NCBI RefSeq assembly: GCF_041734735.1
Contig: NC_134878.1
Coordinates: 40,608,329-40,672,328, forward strand
Length of the DNA stretch: 64,000 nucleotides
Origin: Babylonia areolata
Lineage: Eukaryota > Mollusca > Gastropoda > Neogastropoda > Buccinidae
Direction: 5' to 3'
Position numbers and translations under genes: made by a program. The notes under the pieces were generated by a model. It was given only the letters and a program-made list of their open reading frames with translations. It searched no databases and had not been told where the DNA came from. This document shows positions 21,832-32,509 of the stretch, in pieces (within the stretch, counting starts at the first letter, position 1; every line of letters begins with the position of its first letter).

Positions 21832-22372
21832 AAGACGGGTGCAATAGCCGAATGGTTAAAGCGCTGGACTTTCAATCTGAGGGTCCTGGGTTCGAATCTC
21901 AGTGCACCTGGTGGGTAAAGGGTGGAGATTTTTCCGATCTCCCAGGTCAACATATGTGCAGACCTGCTACTGCCTGAACCCCCTTCGTGTGTATGCGCAC
22001 GCAGAAGATCAAATACGCACGTAAAAGATCCTGTAATCCATGTCAGCGTTCGGTGGGTTATGGAAACAAGAATATACCCAGCATGCACACCCCTGAAAAC
22101 GGAGCATGGCTGCCTACATGGCGGGGTAAATAAATAAAAACGGTCATACACGTAAAATGTTACATGTCTGTCTGAGTGTGTATGCGTGTGCGTCTGAAAT
22201 CTGATTGAATGACACAGGAAACGACTCGAAATGATGAGCGCCCAGTGGCAGCCGTCAGTGGGCTCTACCCTGGTAGGCAGCCTGTTGTGCAAATGTCCCC
22301 GTGTATGTAAAGCGCTTAGAGCTTGGTCTCTGAAGGAGGATAGGCGCTATATAAGTATCCACATCAATCAAT
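21832..22372 (+). mobile_element. tRNA-derived SINE, about 540 bp
   Basis: The head has a polymerase III A box (AGCCGAATGGTTAAAGCGCT) and B box (GGGTTCGAATCTCAG). The body matches the shorter SINE at 43,274-43,639 through TACATGGCGGGGTAAA and GGTCATACACGTAAAA. This copy then extends into a tail, AAAGCGCTTAGAGCTTGGTC followed by AGGCGCTATATAAGT and ATCA repeats. The head is not a working tRNA: the 3' side does not close an acceptor stem. I could not define a clean target duplication. Confidence 0.8.
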
Positions 22373-22652
22373 CAAATAGTGAATGGATGATTGGATGAAT
22401 AATACTAAACTACCTCTAACATGATGATACTAGATAAATAAATGAATGAATGACCAGAATTAGATTTTGTTCTCTCCGAGTAGAGGAGTCTGTGATACAT
22501 ACGGATTACAAGCAAAACGGTGAAATTTGGCACACAACACACACTAGCACACACACACATACACACTGATATATATATAACAAAATCGTACTCAGCAAAG
22601 TCATAGCAAAACAGGTCCCCCCACCCCCACCCCCCACACAAAAGGGGCTTTC

Positions 22653-22684
<32 letters not shown>

Positions 22685-23210
22685 GTGCGCTCACGCATGC
22701 ACGCACCCGGCCTATGCACCCTTTTTGTATACACCATTGCACAAGGCATCAAAACTGAGTGGTGGTGAAGTCAATATAAATTAACATATTGAGCTGGAAA
22801 ACACACACACAACCAATTTTAAACAAGCACGAAATAGGAGCATCAGTTACGGACACAAAAGCATCAATTTCAGTCAATAAAAAAAAAAATGAATCATTTT
22901 ACATCATGCACTGAGTAAAGTTAGCATCCTTAAAGTGAAATAAAACGTCTCAACTCGAATTTAGATTCAGAAAAATAAAATCAAGTTCACAGTAAAATTA
23001 ACACCCTTTTAGTATAAATTTGTTTTATATTTTGTCAATATTGTCTTCGGTAGATACTGTTAAATCTAGAACATCTAGAATATTTGCGAAAGTGAACCAA
23101 TCTGCTTTTTATAGTCAGTTGCACTTTGGGATGGTATCCTGGATAGTATTTTCTAATTGATTTTTTTTCGTTCATAATAATGGATATTGGAACATGGTCA
23201 CCTCCTACTC
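22373..23210. other. No gene recognised; CA and poly-C/G tracts
   Basis: Contains (CA)n near 22,545-22,565 and 22,652-22,680 and a C-rich stretch near 22,618-22,637. The remaining AT-rich sequence shows no family I know. Confidence 0.5.
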
Positions 23211-23214
23211 AAAC

Positions 23215-23345
23215 TAGGCGTACGATAGCTCAGTGGTCAAAACGTCTGCCAGAAAATGTGACTTTGTCCTGAAGTGGCGACCACCCTGGAGACGCGGGTT
23301 CGAATCTGCTGACCAGGAATGGGCGACTGTTTGATACACTGTTAC
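23215..23345 (+). repeat. tRNA-derived SINE head with long insert
   Basis: It reads GATAGCTCAGTGGTCAAAAC (A box), then about 45 bp, then ACGCGGGTTCGAATCTGCTG (B box), then GACTGTTTGATACACTGTTA. The A-to-B distance is too long for an ordinary tRNA without an intron and no acceptor stem closes, so I read it as a SINE rather than a tRNA gene. Confidence 0.5.
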
Positions 23346-24584
23346 AGCCCGATACGGATAGGAATAGCAGTGTTGATCTTCGCGTCAGGTCGTTCTTGAT
23401 CAACTGACGATAATAGACAAAATATACAACAAATTTTGCAACAATATTCTAAATGCTGCCAATGCATGTATCCCTAAAATGAACACATGCAGCGTTAAAA
23501 ACTGTAACCACTTAAGCAATGTTTGGTGGACTGCAGACTGTGACGGAGCAGTCAATAAGAAAAAAGTATACATTTAGAATATATATAGAAGGAAAATATA
23601 TCGACTCAGAACCACAAGGCTATGAACCACGCCAAATTAAAAAGTAACATAGTAACAGAACAAGCCAAGAAAACATACTGGACAACATTTTGTACCACTG
23701 AAGTCTCAGACTATAAAGATAATAAAAACAAAAAGTGTAGAATCGATTAAATATAATGAAGAATGGGATAAAACTCCCAGAATATCCTATCACTTTAGGA
23801 AACAACAAATTCCCTTCGACATCAGAAAAAGCTGGAGCATTTGTCAACATATTTTCTAAAGTAAGCAGACTAGATGCATGGACTGTCTCAGGTACAGAAA
23901 GCACTCAGAGAAAAAGAAGAAAAATCTGAAATTTATGACTATCATATTCCTGATAATTAACATTACGTACAATGCACCACTAACACACCAAGACATGAAA
24001 GATGCAGTCTATTCTATTTCAATTAAGAAAACATCGGTAGTAATTGCTGCAATTTCTAACGAAGTGATCAAGCATCTACTAGATAAATGGATCAACATTC
24101 TTCTTAATATATCCAAACTATGTGGGGACACCCTAAAATCTGGAAAGAGTCAATAATAGTTCCAATCCACAAAGAAGGCAAGCGAAAAACACACATTGGC
24201 AGTTACAGACCTATAGCACTCGCTTCTCAGGGCTGTAAGTTGCTAGAAAAAAAAGTTAAACACACTCGTCTGCTGTTCTGTGAAAAGAATAATGTCATCC
24301 TTGTGAATCAAGCAAGTTGAAAAAAAGAAGAAAAAAAAAGATCTACATTGATCATTTAGTAAAATTAACCACTCAGGTTAACCTTCGCCGCACTGAGCTT
24401 CTGACTCAAAGATTCGTCCCAAGGTGGGCCTCTCAGACCCACATACCGCCAAAGAAGCAATGGGCGGTTTACCCCTTAATAATCCCAGCGTGGGCCTGTC
24501 AGACCCACAGGGTTGCAAAGCAGGCAAGCGAGCGATAGGGCCTAGGGCTGAATTCAGCCGTCACCGGTGCATCTTGAAACAAGC

Positions 24585-24652
24585 ATGGCATCACAAGCAT
24601 CCATGGTGGAAGAAGCAGAGCGAGAACTTCGCGCTGCTTTGGGTGTATTGGG
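24585..24652 (+). pseudogene. Exon-like start inside the piggyBac element
   Basis: ATG opens a frame encoding MASQASMVEEAERELRAALG followed by VL, ending at GG|GTAAGT, a consensus splice donor in the element's left part. An acidic, helical N terminus followed by an intron would suit the first exon of a piggyBac transposase, but the remaining exons are absent. It could instead be captured host sequence. No downstream exon is visible before the minisatellite. Confidence 0.4.
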
Positions 24653-25444
24653 GTAAGTAATTCGATCGCCCATGTTGCATCCTTGTTATTATTTATTTGT
24701 GTACACTTTTGAAACATTTAAGAAATCCTGCCCGTTTTTTAAATACTTTTCGTGTTGTGAAGTTAGTTGCATGAACTGCTGCCGAGTTTCAGGAGGCAGC
24801 ATAGCAACACACATAGATCTAGCGCTCTATTACGCTCTGTGTGTTATAGGGGACTAGTTTATGAATATCCATTGTGTCTATGGCTAGCAATGGCTGCAGC
24901 AACTTATCGAAATTGAATCTAAACTATTTGCGCCCTAACAATATGCATTGTGAAGCTGGTTGTCTGCAGGCAAGCGATGGTGCCACGTTTACAGTAAATT
25001 TGGATCCCCTTTCAAAAAAAAGCCTTTTCCAACAAAAACGCTTTTGGGGGATTAGTTTTTATATATGACACTTTTGCATCTATTGTTATATGTTTACATA
25101 TGATGTACGTATCATGCGAGCTCAAGTGCACAGATTGCTCTGCATGTGTGTTGTGGGAGCTAAGATATGTATGATTGATTGTGTGTGTGTTTGGGGTGGA
25201 AATGTGTTTATATGTGTATTTGGGTGGGCGCTGGTGGTGGTGAAGTGGCACAGCCGTGCATGTTCCCTGCCCCTGGCCTTCATTATAGCCCTCTGCAAGT
25301 GACGCCCTACCTCCAATGGGCTGCAACCCCCACGTTTAGTGGTTGATTCCAGGTATTTCTGGAAGGCATTATCAAAGACCATATTGATTTGCCAAGCAGA
25401 GAAGGATAGAAAGCAAATAATAAAACTGACAGAGAACGACTGGC

Positions 25445-26410
25445 AGCAGAGTATAAAATCTCAAGAAGAACAGACAGCAGAGAAGGAGGACAGCAGAGAA
25501 GAACAGATGGCACAGAAGATGACAGGGAAGAACGGATATCAGAGAACAGATGGCACAGAAGATGACAGGGAAGAACAGACAGCAGAGAAGAACAGATGGC
25601 ACAGAACATGACAGAGAAGAACAGACAGCAGAGAAGAACAGATGGCACAGAACATGACAGAGAAGAACGGACAGCAGAGAAGAACAGATGGCACAGAAGA
25701 TGACAGGGAAGAACGGATATCAGAGAAGAACAGATGGCACAGAAAGATGACAGAGAAGAACAGACAGCAGAGAAGAACAGATGGCACAGAAAGATGACAA
25801 GGAAAAACGGATAGCAGAGAAGAACAGATGGCACAGAACATGACAGGGAAGAACTGACAGCAGAGAAGAACATATGGCACAGAACATGACAGGGAGGAAT
25901 GGACAGCAGAGAAGAACAGATGGCACAGAAAGGTGACAGGGAAGAACGGATAGCAGAGAAGAACAGATGGCACAGAAAGATGACAAGGAAGAACGGATAG
26001 CAGAGAAGAACAGATGGCACAGAAAGATGACAGAGAAGAACAGACAGCAGAGAAGAACAGATGGCACAGAAGATGACAGGGAAGAACGGACAGCAGAGAA
26101 GAACAGATGGCACAGAAAGATGACAGAGAAGAACAGACAGCAGAGAAGAACAGATGGCACAGAACATGACAGAGAAGAACGGATAGCAGAGAAGAACAGA
26201 TGGCACAGAAAGATGACAAGGAAGAACGGATAGCAGAGAAGAACAGATGGCACAGAACATGACAGAGAAGAACGGATAGCAGAGAACAGATGGCACAGAA
26301 GATGACAGGGAAGAACGGATATCAGAGAAGAACAGATGGCACAGAAGATGACAGGGAAGAACGGATAGCAGAGAAGAACAGATGGCACAGAGAGATGACA
26401 GGGAAGAAGG
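25445..26410. repeat. Minisatellite, 46-47-bp unit, about 20 copies
   Basis: The unit contains AGCAGAGAAGAACAGATGGC followed by ACAGAA plus ATGACAGGGAAGAACGGAT-like sequence, with shorter variants. Because the unit is not a multiple of three and lacks stops in several frames, the array leaves a 402-codon frame on the minus strand (CAICSSLLSVLPCHLL-like repeats) and shorter frames on the plus strand. I treat these as by-products of the repeat, not as genes. Confidence 0.9.
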
Positions 26411-27002
26411 ATAGCTCCTCTCTATTTCATATGTGGGTCTGAGAGGCCCACCATTGGACGAATAAGGGTATTGGCCTTTGCTCCTCTTTCTCATATGTGG
26501 ATCTGAAAGGCCCACCTTGGGATGAATCAGGACAATGAAATTACATCATTAATTACTCCTTTCTTTGATGATGTAACAATTCCAAATTTTGTCACCGGAA
26601 AGGGACTTACGAGTCAGGAAAAGTCAGGAAATTTCATAACTGTAGCTTTAATAGTTCCGGAGATATGGGGACTTTTATGCGGCTGTGGGTCTGACAGACC
26701 CACTCTGTGCGGCGAAGGTTAAGCACCAGTTTGCAAGACGAAATGTTTGCTTGCAACGTTTTTCGACATAAATAAAGCGTATGACCAAGTGTGGCATTTA
26801 CGTCCAATGTTTAAACTGAAGACGACTGGATTGTCGGGACATATGTATAACTTTATAAAGACTTCTTAGAAAACAGAAAAATTAAGACTAAAATAGAGAA
26901 TACCCATTTTATACCCATTCATCTACACGAACATTGAAGACAGGTATTCCTCAAGGCTCTGTTATTACTCTAGTATTGTTCAACATTCTAATGAATGATC
27001 TA

Positions 27003-27006
27003 CACA

Positions 27007-27082
<76 letters not shown>
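27003..27082. repeat. (CA)n microsatellite, about 40 units
   Basis: Near-perfect CA run at the junction between the outer LINE and the inserted CR1/Jockey-like LINE. Confidence 0.97.
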
Positions 27083-27085
<3 letters not shown>

Positions 27086-27109
27086 CAAAACAACATAATA
27101 AAAGAAAAA

Positions 27110-28867
27110 TTGTCTGACGCCCAAGACTCCTTCATCGAGACATCAGCCACGCTTAGCATTTGCGAACTTTGGGAAAGGTTTAAAACCATAATCCACTCCC
27201 TCGTGAAGGAACACATCCCCTCAAAAACTGTCCGAAACAAATCCAGCCATAAACCCTGGATTACCCCCCACATCAAGTCAATGAAAAGAAAACTCGCTCG
27301 GAAATTTAGAAAGAGCAAAACCTCATCTGACCCCTCAGTAAGACGACAGTACCTACAGATGAAGGGCAAAGTACAGCGGGAACAACGTCATGCATACTGG
27401 ACTTACATCAACAACATCATTGATCCTCCCAAAAGCGATGATGAGCAGTTGAAAGGGAGCAACCAAAAGCGATTCTGGAATTACATCAAATCTCTCAGAC
27501 GTGACAGTACAGGGGTATCTCCACTTCGAGACCAAGGAAGATTATTTGCATCCCCAAAAGAAAAGGCCAACATTCTAAACCACCAGTACAAGTCAGTCTT
27601 CACGAGAGAAAAAAGCAGCAAAATCCCAACACCATCGGGAGTGTCCTACCCTGCAATGGCCGAGATCACGATCGACAAGGAAGGGGTACGCAAATTGCTG
27701 AAGAACATCAACCCATATAAAGCAGCAGGACCTGATGAGATTCCAGCAAAAGTGTTGAAAGAGTGCGCAGATGAGATCGCGCCCCTGCTCTCTATTATCT
27801 TCACCAAATCACTGGCAGATGGATGTGTACCAGACGACTGGAAAATGGCGAACGTGACAGCAGTTTTCAAAAAGGGCAATCGTAACTCTGCTGCTAACTA
27901 CAGACCGGTCTCCCTCACCAGCATATGCTGTAAGATGCAAGAACACATCCTCGCAAGCAACATCATGCGCCATCTGACCCAACATGAAATACTTGATAAC
28001 GCACAACATGGGTTTAGAGCCAGAAGGAGTTGCGAAACTCAACTGCTAACATTGTTTCAAGACATCGCCAAAAACCAGGACAACAGACAGCAGACCGACA
28101 TGGTAATCCTGGACTTCTCCAAAGCCTTTGACAAGGTCCCCCACAAACGCCTCCTCCGTAAGCTAGACCATTATGGTATACGAGGATCGACGTTAGACTG
28201 GATCAAGGCATACCTTTCTGACCGCACCCAAATCGTCGTAGTTGACGGCGAAAAATCTGAGCCAGCACCTGTCATCAGCGGAGTCCCACAGGGGACAGTT
28301 CTAGGCCCCATCCTATTTCTGATTTACATCAACGATCTGCCTCAGAACATCAAGGCCAATATTAGATTGTTCGCTGATGACTGTATAGTCTACTCCACCA
28401 TCAAGACAATCCAAGACTGTAAAATGCTCCAACGAGACCTCAACACCATGTCTGACTGGGAACAGCGTTGGGGAATGGAATTCCACCCAGAAAAATGTAA
28501 TGTCCTTACCTGTACAACATCAAGGAACCCCATCAGCTACAACTACAAATTAAAAGGACACACCCTCGAGCATGTTGACAGCGCAAAATATCTCGGCGTC
28601 GACATAAGAAATGATCTAAACTGGAAAGAACATGTTACAAGAGTCACCAACAAAGCCAATAGCATGGTAGGCTTCCTAAAAAGGAATCTAAAAACATCCA
28701 ATAAAACCACCAAAGCCAATGCCTACCAAACTCTTGTACGCCCGCACCTGGAGTATTGTTCATCAGTCTGGAGCCCGTACAAAGAAGGTCAAAAGAACAA
28801 GATTGAAATGGTGCAAAGAAGAGCAGCACGTATGTACACAGTGACTACGGGCGGACCAGCAGCGTAA
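27110..28867 (+). CDS. LINE reverse transcriptase, 585 codons
   Basis: Reverse transcriptase for target-primed insertion of its own RNA. Blocks in order: KAAGPDEIPAKVLKECADEI (fingers), NYRPVSLTSICCKMQEHIL, QHGFRARRSCETQLL, DMVILDFSKAFDKVPHKRLL (first catalytic Asp), GVPQGTVLGPILFLIYINDL, and RLFADDCIVYSTI with both catalytic Asp residues, then GMEFHPEKCNVL and LGVDIRNDLNWKEHV. The stop comes in a shifted frame: the expected continuation (SSVTHMLQELGWESLESRRN) begins at about 28,850 in another frame, so a frameshift lies just before that point. Confidence 0.88.
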   Translation: MSDAQDSFIETSATLSICELWERFKTIIHSLVKEHIPSKTVRNKSSHKPWITPHIKSMKRKLARKFRKSKTSSDPSVRRQYLQMKGKVQREQRHAYWTYINNIIDPPKSDDEQLKGSNQKRFWNYIKSLRRDSTGVSPLRDQGRLFASPKEKANILNHQYKSVFTREKSSKIPTPSGVSYPAMAEITIDKEGVRKLLKNINPYKAAGPDEIPAKVLKECADEIAPLLSIIFTKSLADGCVPDDWKMANVTAVFKKGNRNSAANYRPVSLTSICCKMQEHILASNIMRHLTQHEILDNAQHGFRARRSCETQLLTLFQDIAKNQDNRQQTDMVILDFSKAFDKVPHKRLLRKLDHYGIRGSTLDWIKAYLSDRTQIVVVDGEKSEPAPVISGVPQGTVLGPILFLIYINDLPQNIKANIRLFADDCIVYSTIKTIQDCKMLQRDLNTMSDWEQRWGMEFHPEKCNVLTCTTSRNPISYNYKLKGHTLEHVDSAKYLGVDIRNDLNWKEHVTRVTNKANSMVGFLKRNLKTSNKTTKANAYQTLVRPHLEYCSSVWSPYKEGQKNKIEMVQRRAARMYTVTTGGPAA

Positions 28868-28872
28868 CACAC

Positions 28873-29175
28873 ATGCTGCAAGAACTAGGATGGGAATCCC
28901 TCGAATCACGGCGGAACAGACAAAGGCTGACCCTGCTGTATAAAATGGTCAACGGCATTGTAGACATCCCTCCAGACAAATTTCTCAAGAAAGGATCCGG
29001 CAGAACAAGATCAAATCATCGACACAAATTTGTCCATCTTAGCTCCTCCTCTGACCCTTATAAATACAGTTTTTTCCCATCAACCATCCCCGTCTGGAAC
29101 TCCCTGCCTGCAACAGCAGCAGAGGCTCCCTTCTTGGCAGCTTTCAAGAGGGAGCTGAACAAGATCACAGTTTAG
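28873..29175 (+). pseudogene. LINE C-terminal domain, out of frame
   Basis: It continues the protein above in a different frame: MLQELGWESLESRRNRQRLT, KMVNGIVDIP, then FFPSTIPVWNSLP and FKRELNKITV. This is the standard end of CR1/Jockey-group proteins. The break separating it from the RT is a short indel around 28,830-28,850. Confidence 0.8.
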
Positions 29176-29182
29176 TCACACA

Positions 29183-29187
29183 CACAC

Positions 29188-29225
<38 letters not shown>
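29183..29225. repeat. (CA)n and poly-C tract in LINE 3' UTR
   Basis: CACACA directly followed by about 40 C residues and then a T run, immediately after the stop of the CR1/Jockey-like LINE. The related LINE ending at 33,985 also has a C-rich, CCACC-type 3' region. Confidence 0.9.
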
Positions 29226-29407
29226 TTTTTTTTTTTCTTCTTTTTTTTTCCCGGGGGGACGCTGCGAGTGACGGTGGGAGAGAGTATGTATACATGCTCT
29301 TTCTCATTGTCACCCCCTCCGGAGGAAAAGATAGGTCTAATTAGGTTTTAGTTAGGTATTTACGCCTCTGCGCACACAGGTCATTAATAGTCAGTAATGA
29401 CGGCTGA

Positions 29408-30200
29408 CCTTCCAATTTGAAGATTGAAGACATAGTTTTTCTTATATCGCTTGTACGAAATCATTTACATGACAAATACCCTAATCATCTAAAGATATTT
29501 ACAGACGGCTCTGTTGTAAATAATAGAGCTGGTGCTGCTTTCGTTATTCCAGACCTTAAGTTTCAAAACTATTTCATATGGGAGAGAATAAGTCCATCTT
29601 CACAGCTGAACTCATAGCACAATTCTAATGGCGTTGAATTCTGTGATATCCTTTCCGAAAATTATATTTCAGATTCTGTTTTGTGTTTATTCTAAATCAG
29701 TTATTCACGCTATTAGACTTTTAAAAGAAACGGTCAGGTATGGACTCATTATTGAAATCAACCATTTGATTCACGAACTCTTACTACTGAAGCGGCCCTC
29801 ACATAACCTTTTGCTGGATTATTAGCTAAAAAAAAAGGAGCTACAAGTTCCATGAAGGTGTTAGATGTAATATTCCGTTTTCACGACAGGAATATATGTC
29901 ACACCATGGTAGAAAAAGTGCAATGGTCAAAATTTCAGCTTGAAAAAAAAAAAAGTCCGTAACTCGGAGTTCCATAAATATATACAGAAAATGTATGGTT
30001 TCATGGAAAAACATTACCAAAAGGATTTTCATAACCGGCAAATAATTTGCTGATGGAAAATGAATTGTTTTAAGACCAAGTATGTCGGTAATTTTTCTTG
30101 CATCTGTGGTGTTTATATAACAGCCGATCATATGTCATATGCCAATTTGCCATATTATGTTTAAAGTCTCACATCCCTGACCTGAAATCATCTCCAGTGT
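29408..30200 (+). mobile_element. RNase H end of the interrupted LINE
   Basis: It reads MKIEDIVFLISLVRNHLHDK then LKIFTDGSVVNNRAGAAFVI, the first catalytic Asp block of RNase H, followed by broken IHAIRLLKET-like sequence and a degraded tail to about 30,200. Together with 23,400-27,000 this is one old element; several hundred codons of RT are gone at the junction. Confidence 0.7.
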
Positions 30201-30291
30201 TGACAATCTTCAGCGCACACACGTATACACACATTCACATGCTCGCATGCGTACACGGTCATTTCTTTTTCCTCCATTTTTTCCCCAACTC

Positions 30292-30353
30292 TCGTCTAAT
30301 ATCACTTATTGTTAAAAAAAAAAAAAAAAAAGACGTTAAACTAATTAAAGAAC
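30292..30353 (-). repeat. Conserved core with poly-A/T insert
   Basis: Minus-strand copy of the core described at 5,451: TTAGTTTAACGTCTTTT, a T run, then AAGTGATATTAGACGA. Here the homopolymer has expanded in the middle of the core rather than after it. Confidence 0.55.
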
Positions 30354-30559
30354 GAACATACGTTGGAAACACGCATGCACACACGCGCACGCATACATAC
30401 GCCCATCCATACACACTCATCCCCTCATATCACCTCCTCCCCCCACACAATGTGGATAAAGCCTTTTCAGAACAGCACAATATATCAAAAAGGGGTAAAA
30501 GTTATTTGTTAAACAATTGAACTGACAGAGCAATAAAACTTTTTAGTTCTAAGAGTTTT

Positions 30560-31120
30560 CATTTTAAGAGTCCTGTTGGATCTTCCAGAACTGAGGAAAA
30601 AGTTGACATATTTACTGAGTGATCTTGCTACCGACATTCTCTGTCCTGTTCATTATACATTCTTATTTTTCACACTTGAGCTTCAATACTTACATATAAA
30701 GGAGAACGTTAATACCGAATCAATAAAACATCTATTTAAATACTGTAATACTTTATCACTGACACTGAGGCTTCTGAGTTTTGTAAACAATAAATTCTGG
30801 ATTGACGTTTTTTATGAATAAGATGGGTATTCCCTAGCGGTATAATCTAACTTATTGTCAATAAATGTCCCTAAATATCCATATTCATAATTCACACGCT
30901 CAACTTTCACACCACGAATTAAAAAGGTCTGACACAGTGGGTGGATTCCTTCTAAAATCAATCAACATTTCCTTAGTCTTCTGCACATTAACCTCATGAT
31001 TAAGGTCCACACAAGGATGCAAAAGCTTTCACACGGTCAAAATAAATACTGTCACAATCTGATCTTGCAGTGCCAAATCATCAGAATATTTCATCAATGG
31101 GGTGGTATCAGTGCCAAAAG
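30560..31120 (-). mobile_element. LINE RT C-terminal fragment (Rex1/Babar-like)
   Basis: Minus-strand translation reads YSDDLALQDQIVTV (altered YADD-type box), NVQKTKEMLIDFRRNPP, NYEYGYLGTFIDNKLDY and FIDSVLTFSFIC. The KTKEMxxDFRR and YKYLGxxxDNKL motifs are typical of Rex1/Babar-type LINEs. Several stops. It may be the same family as 51.6-53.1 kb, which covers an earlier part of the protein. Confidence 0.65.
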
Positions 31121-31859
31121 CCCAAGAGCGTAACACAGTGCGTTTAATAAGACACTGTTTCATCCAACATGAAGGTTGCCAGGCTCATTATCTCCCTTGA
31201 ATCGTCTGCTATGATGACATCCCCCCTTTTTTGGAGACAAATATATACTATCGCTAAGTAATAGAAACTGACATAATGTTTGTTGGGGGTGTTTTTGGTT
31301 GTTTGATTGTTTGATTAAATGATTCGAAATCCTGATCGATTTGACAAAATAATATTCACAGTCTTCCATCTGACTCTATAGCGATGTTCTTTGGGGTGAA
31401 TACATGCAGGCAGAAAACCAAACTGAACACAGGGTTTTTAACCCGAGTCTCTATTCGTAAACACATCAGCTCCATCAGTAAGAGAAGATTGGCGGGGGAG
31501 AGGGTTGGGGGTAGGGGGAGGGGGGGGGGGGGGCGGGGGGGGGGGGGGGCTCAAAACGGGCATAAGGCCAGAATCATTACCCCCCTCCCACTTATGTGAA
31601 CTTAACATTTGGAGAAGAGAGTATATGGGTATGAGACCAGAATTTCTTCCTTCCTCTTTTCTGATCATAGTATTACAAGAATTGTGTGGGGGGGAGGGGG
31701 TAGGGCATAGCCCAAGAATCAAACGCCAGCTACCTGGCTACTGGATGAAGGATTTCTTTATTAGCGTGGAGATTATTGCTGGCATAATTAAGCAATGTAT
31801 TAAATTTATGTAGTATTGCATTTCATTAGTCAATTATCTGCTGATCACGCAAATGACCA
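31121..31859. other. No gene recognised; G-rich tract
   Basis: A long G tract (31,519-31,550) and a second G-rich run near 31,687-31,705 leave glycine or proline frames that are not genes. No other family recognised. Confidence 0.5.
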
Positions 31860-32260
31860 CTGCTGACTGCATTCCAGGTGAGGTGAGTGGATTGGCATTT
31901 TCTATCTGACTGTCTTAGCACCCGTTTGGCAGCTTTGATATCTGCTGTTATCGAAGGTGCCGAGAACGGTCAATTACGTATTTAGTATGCACAGGTGCAT
32001 GGCAATCGAGTATGTCATGTAAAGCCTGACTGATATTACCCAAAAGGATGGAATCAGAACAGTCATAGTTCAAGAAGGAAGCTGTTTTAATGACATCTTC
32101 ACAGAAAGAGTTAGTATCGATCTTCTTCAAGTTTCTTGAATTGACGTAGTGCTTTTGACGTGGAGGTTTCTGAACTGAAATGCTGAAGAAAATGGGTTTG
32201 TGATCGGAGAGAGCCAAGTCTGTGACAAACAGACTGGAGGGGGTTATCATTTTCTCTTAC
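31860..32260 (-). mobile_element. LINE endonuclease-end fragment
   Basis: Minus-strand translation reads LALSDHKPIFFSISVQKPP (the SDH catalytic block of APE endonucleases), then NSRNLKKIDTNSFCEDVIKT and ILDCHAPVHTKYV, then ADIKAAKRVLR. A short 5'- and 3'-truncated piece. The family cannot be fixed. Confidence 0.65.
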
Positions 32261-32509
32261 AACAAATAAATCATGTTTATGAGTGGGTAAAAATCTAAAT
32301 TACTTTTTATAGTGCTTCTGAAGCATACATGTTGTATTTTGCTCATCAAGCGTTTTTATGGTATGCTTGGTACCGTGGTACCTGTAGTTGCAGCAGCAGA
32401 AGATAGCCGCAATAGTAGCAACAGAAGTCTGTGCATAGCTGGCTTGGAGATGACTGATGCCAGTATTGGTCTGATTAGTTGTTATTGCTGATTTATTGCT
32501 CTGCCAAAT

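Larger units (their letters stand above)
24382..26718. mobile_element. piggyBac-type element with internal minisatellite
   Basis: A 2,337-bp element with TTAA on both sides (24,378-24,381 and 26,719-26,722) and 12-bp perfect inverted ends, CCTTCGCCGCAC. Palindromic 18-mers of the type TGGGTCTGACAGACCCAC lie near the ends: two at the left (about 24,425 and 24,491) and three at the right (about 26,425, 26,495, 26,682). About 40 percent of the element is a minisatellite. No transposase core remains, only a short exon-like start at 24,585. The flanking LINE frame reads LTTQ on the left and VKHQFARR on the right across the TTAA, which fits clean insertion with a single TTAA duplication. Confidence 0.88.
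23400..27000 (+). mobile_element. RNase H-bearing LINE, 5' and RT part, interrupted
   Basis: Pieces read NNILNAANACIPKMNTCSVK (linker, about 23,440), NAPLTHQDMKDAVYSIS, WKESIIVPIHKEGKR and SYRPIALASQGCKLLEKK (RT, about 24,140-24,250). After the inserted element comes FDINKAYDQVWHLRPMFKLK, then FIKDFLENRKIKTKI and TGIPQGSV-like residues (26,760-26,990). It is riddled with stops and frameshifts. The piggyBac-type element at 24,382-26,718 sits inside it at a TTAA. The RNase H end continues beyond a second insertion at 29,408. It resembles I/Nimb-type LINEs. Confidence 0.75.
27083..29407 (+). mobile_element. CR1/Jockey-like LINE, 5'-truncated
   Basis: The endonuclease is missing. The element starts in the linker (HKPWITPHIKSMKRKLARKF) and runs through the reverse transcriptase to a 3' UTR with a 45-bp C run (29,189-29,225). 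It sits inside the older RNase H-bearing LINE, whose sequence resumes at about 29,408. The frame is open for 585 codons, so this is one of the younger LINEs here. Dead on arrival because of 5' truncation, and also broken near the C terminus. Confidence 0.88.

Noticed and set aside
21845-21920. Functional tRNA gene
   Set aside because: A and B boxes are present, but the 3' side runs into the SINE body and no acceptor stem closes. The same head recurs in the SINE at 43.3 kb.
25307-26515. 402-codon minus-strand frame of repeated Cys/Leu/Ser-rich units as a membrane or secreted protein
   Set aside because: It is the translation of a 46-47-bp minisatellite inside a transposon. Overlapping frames on both strands are equally open.
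31438-31813. Glycine- or proline-rich protein
   Set aside because: The residues come from a poly-G/poly-C run. Nothing else in the frame is informative.
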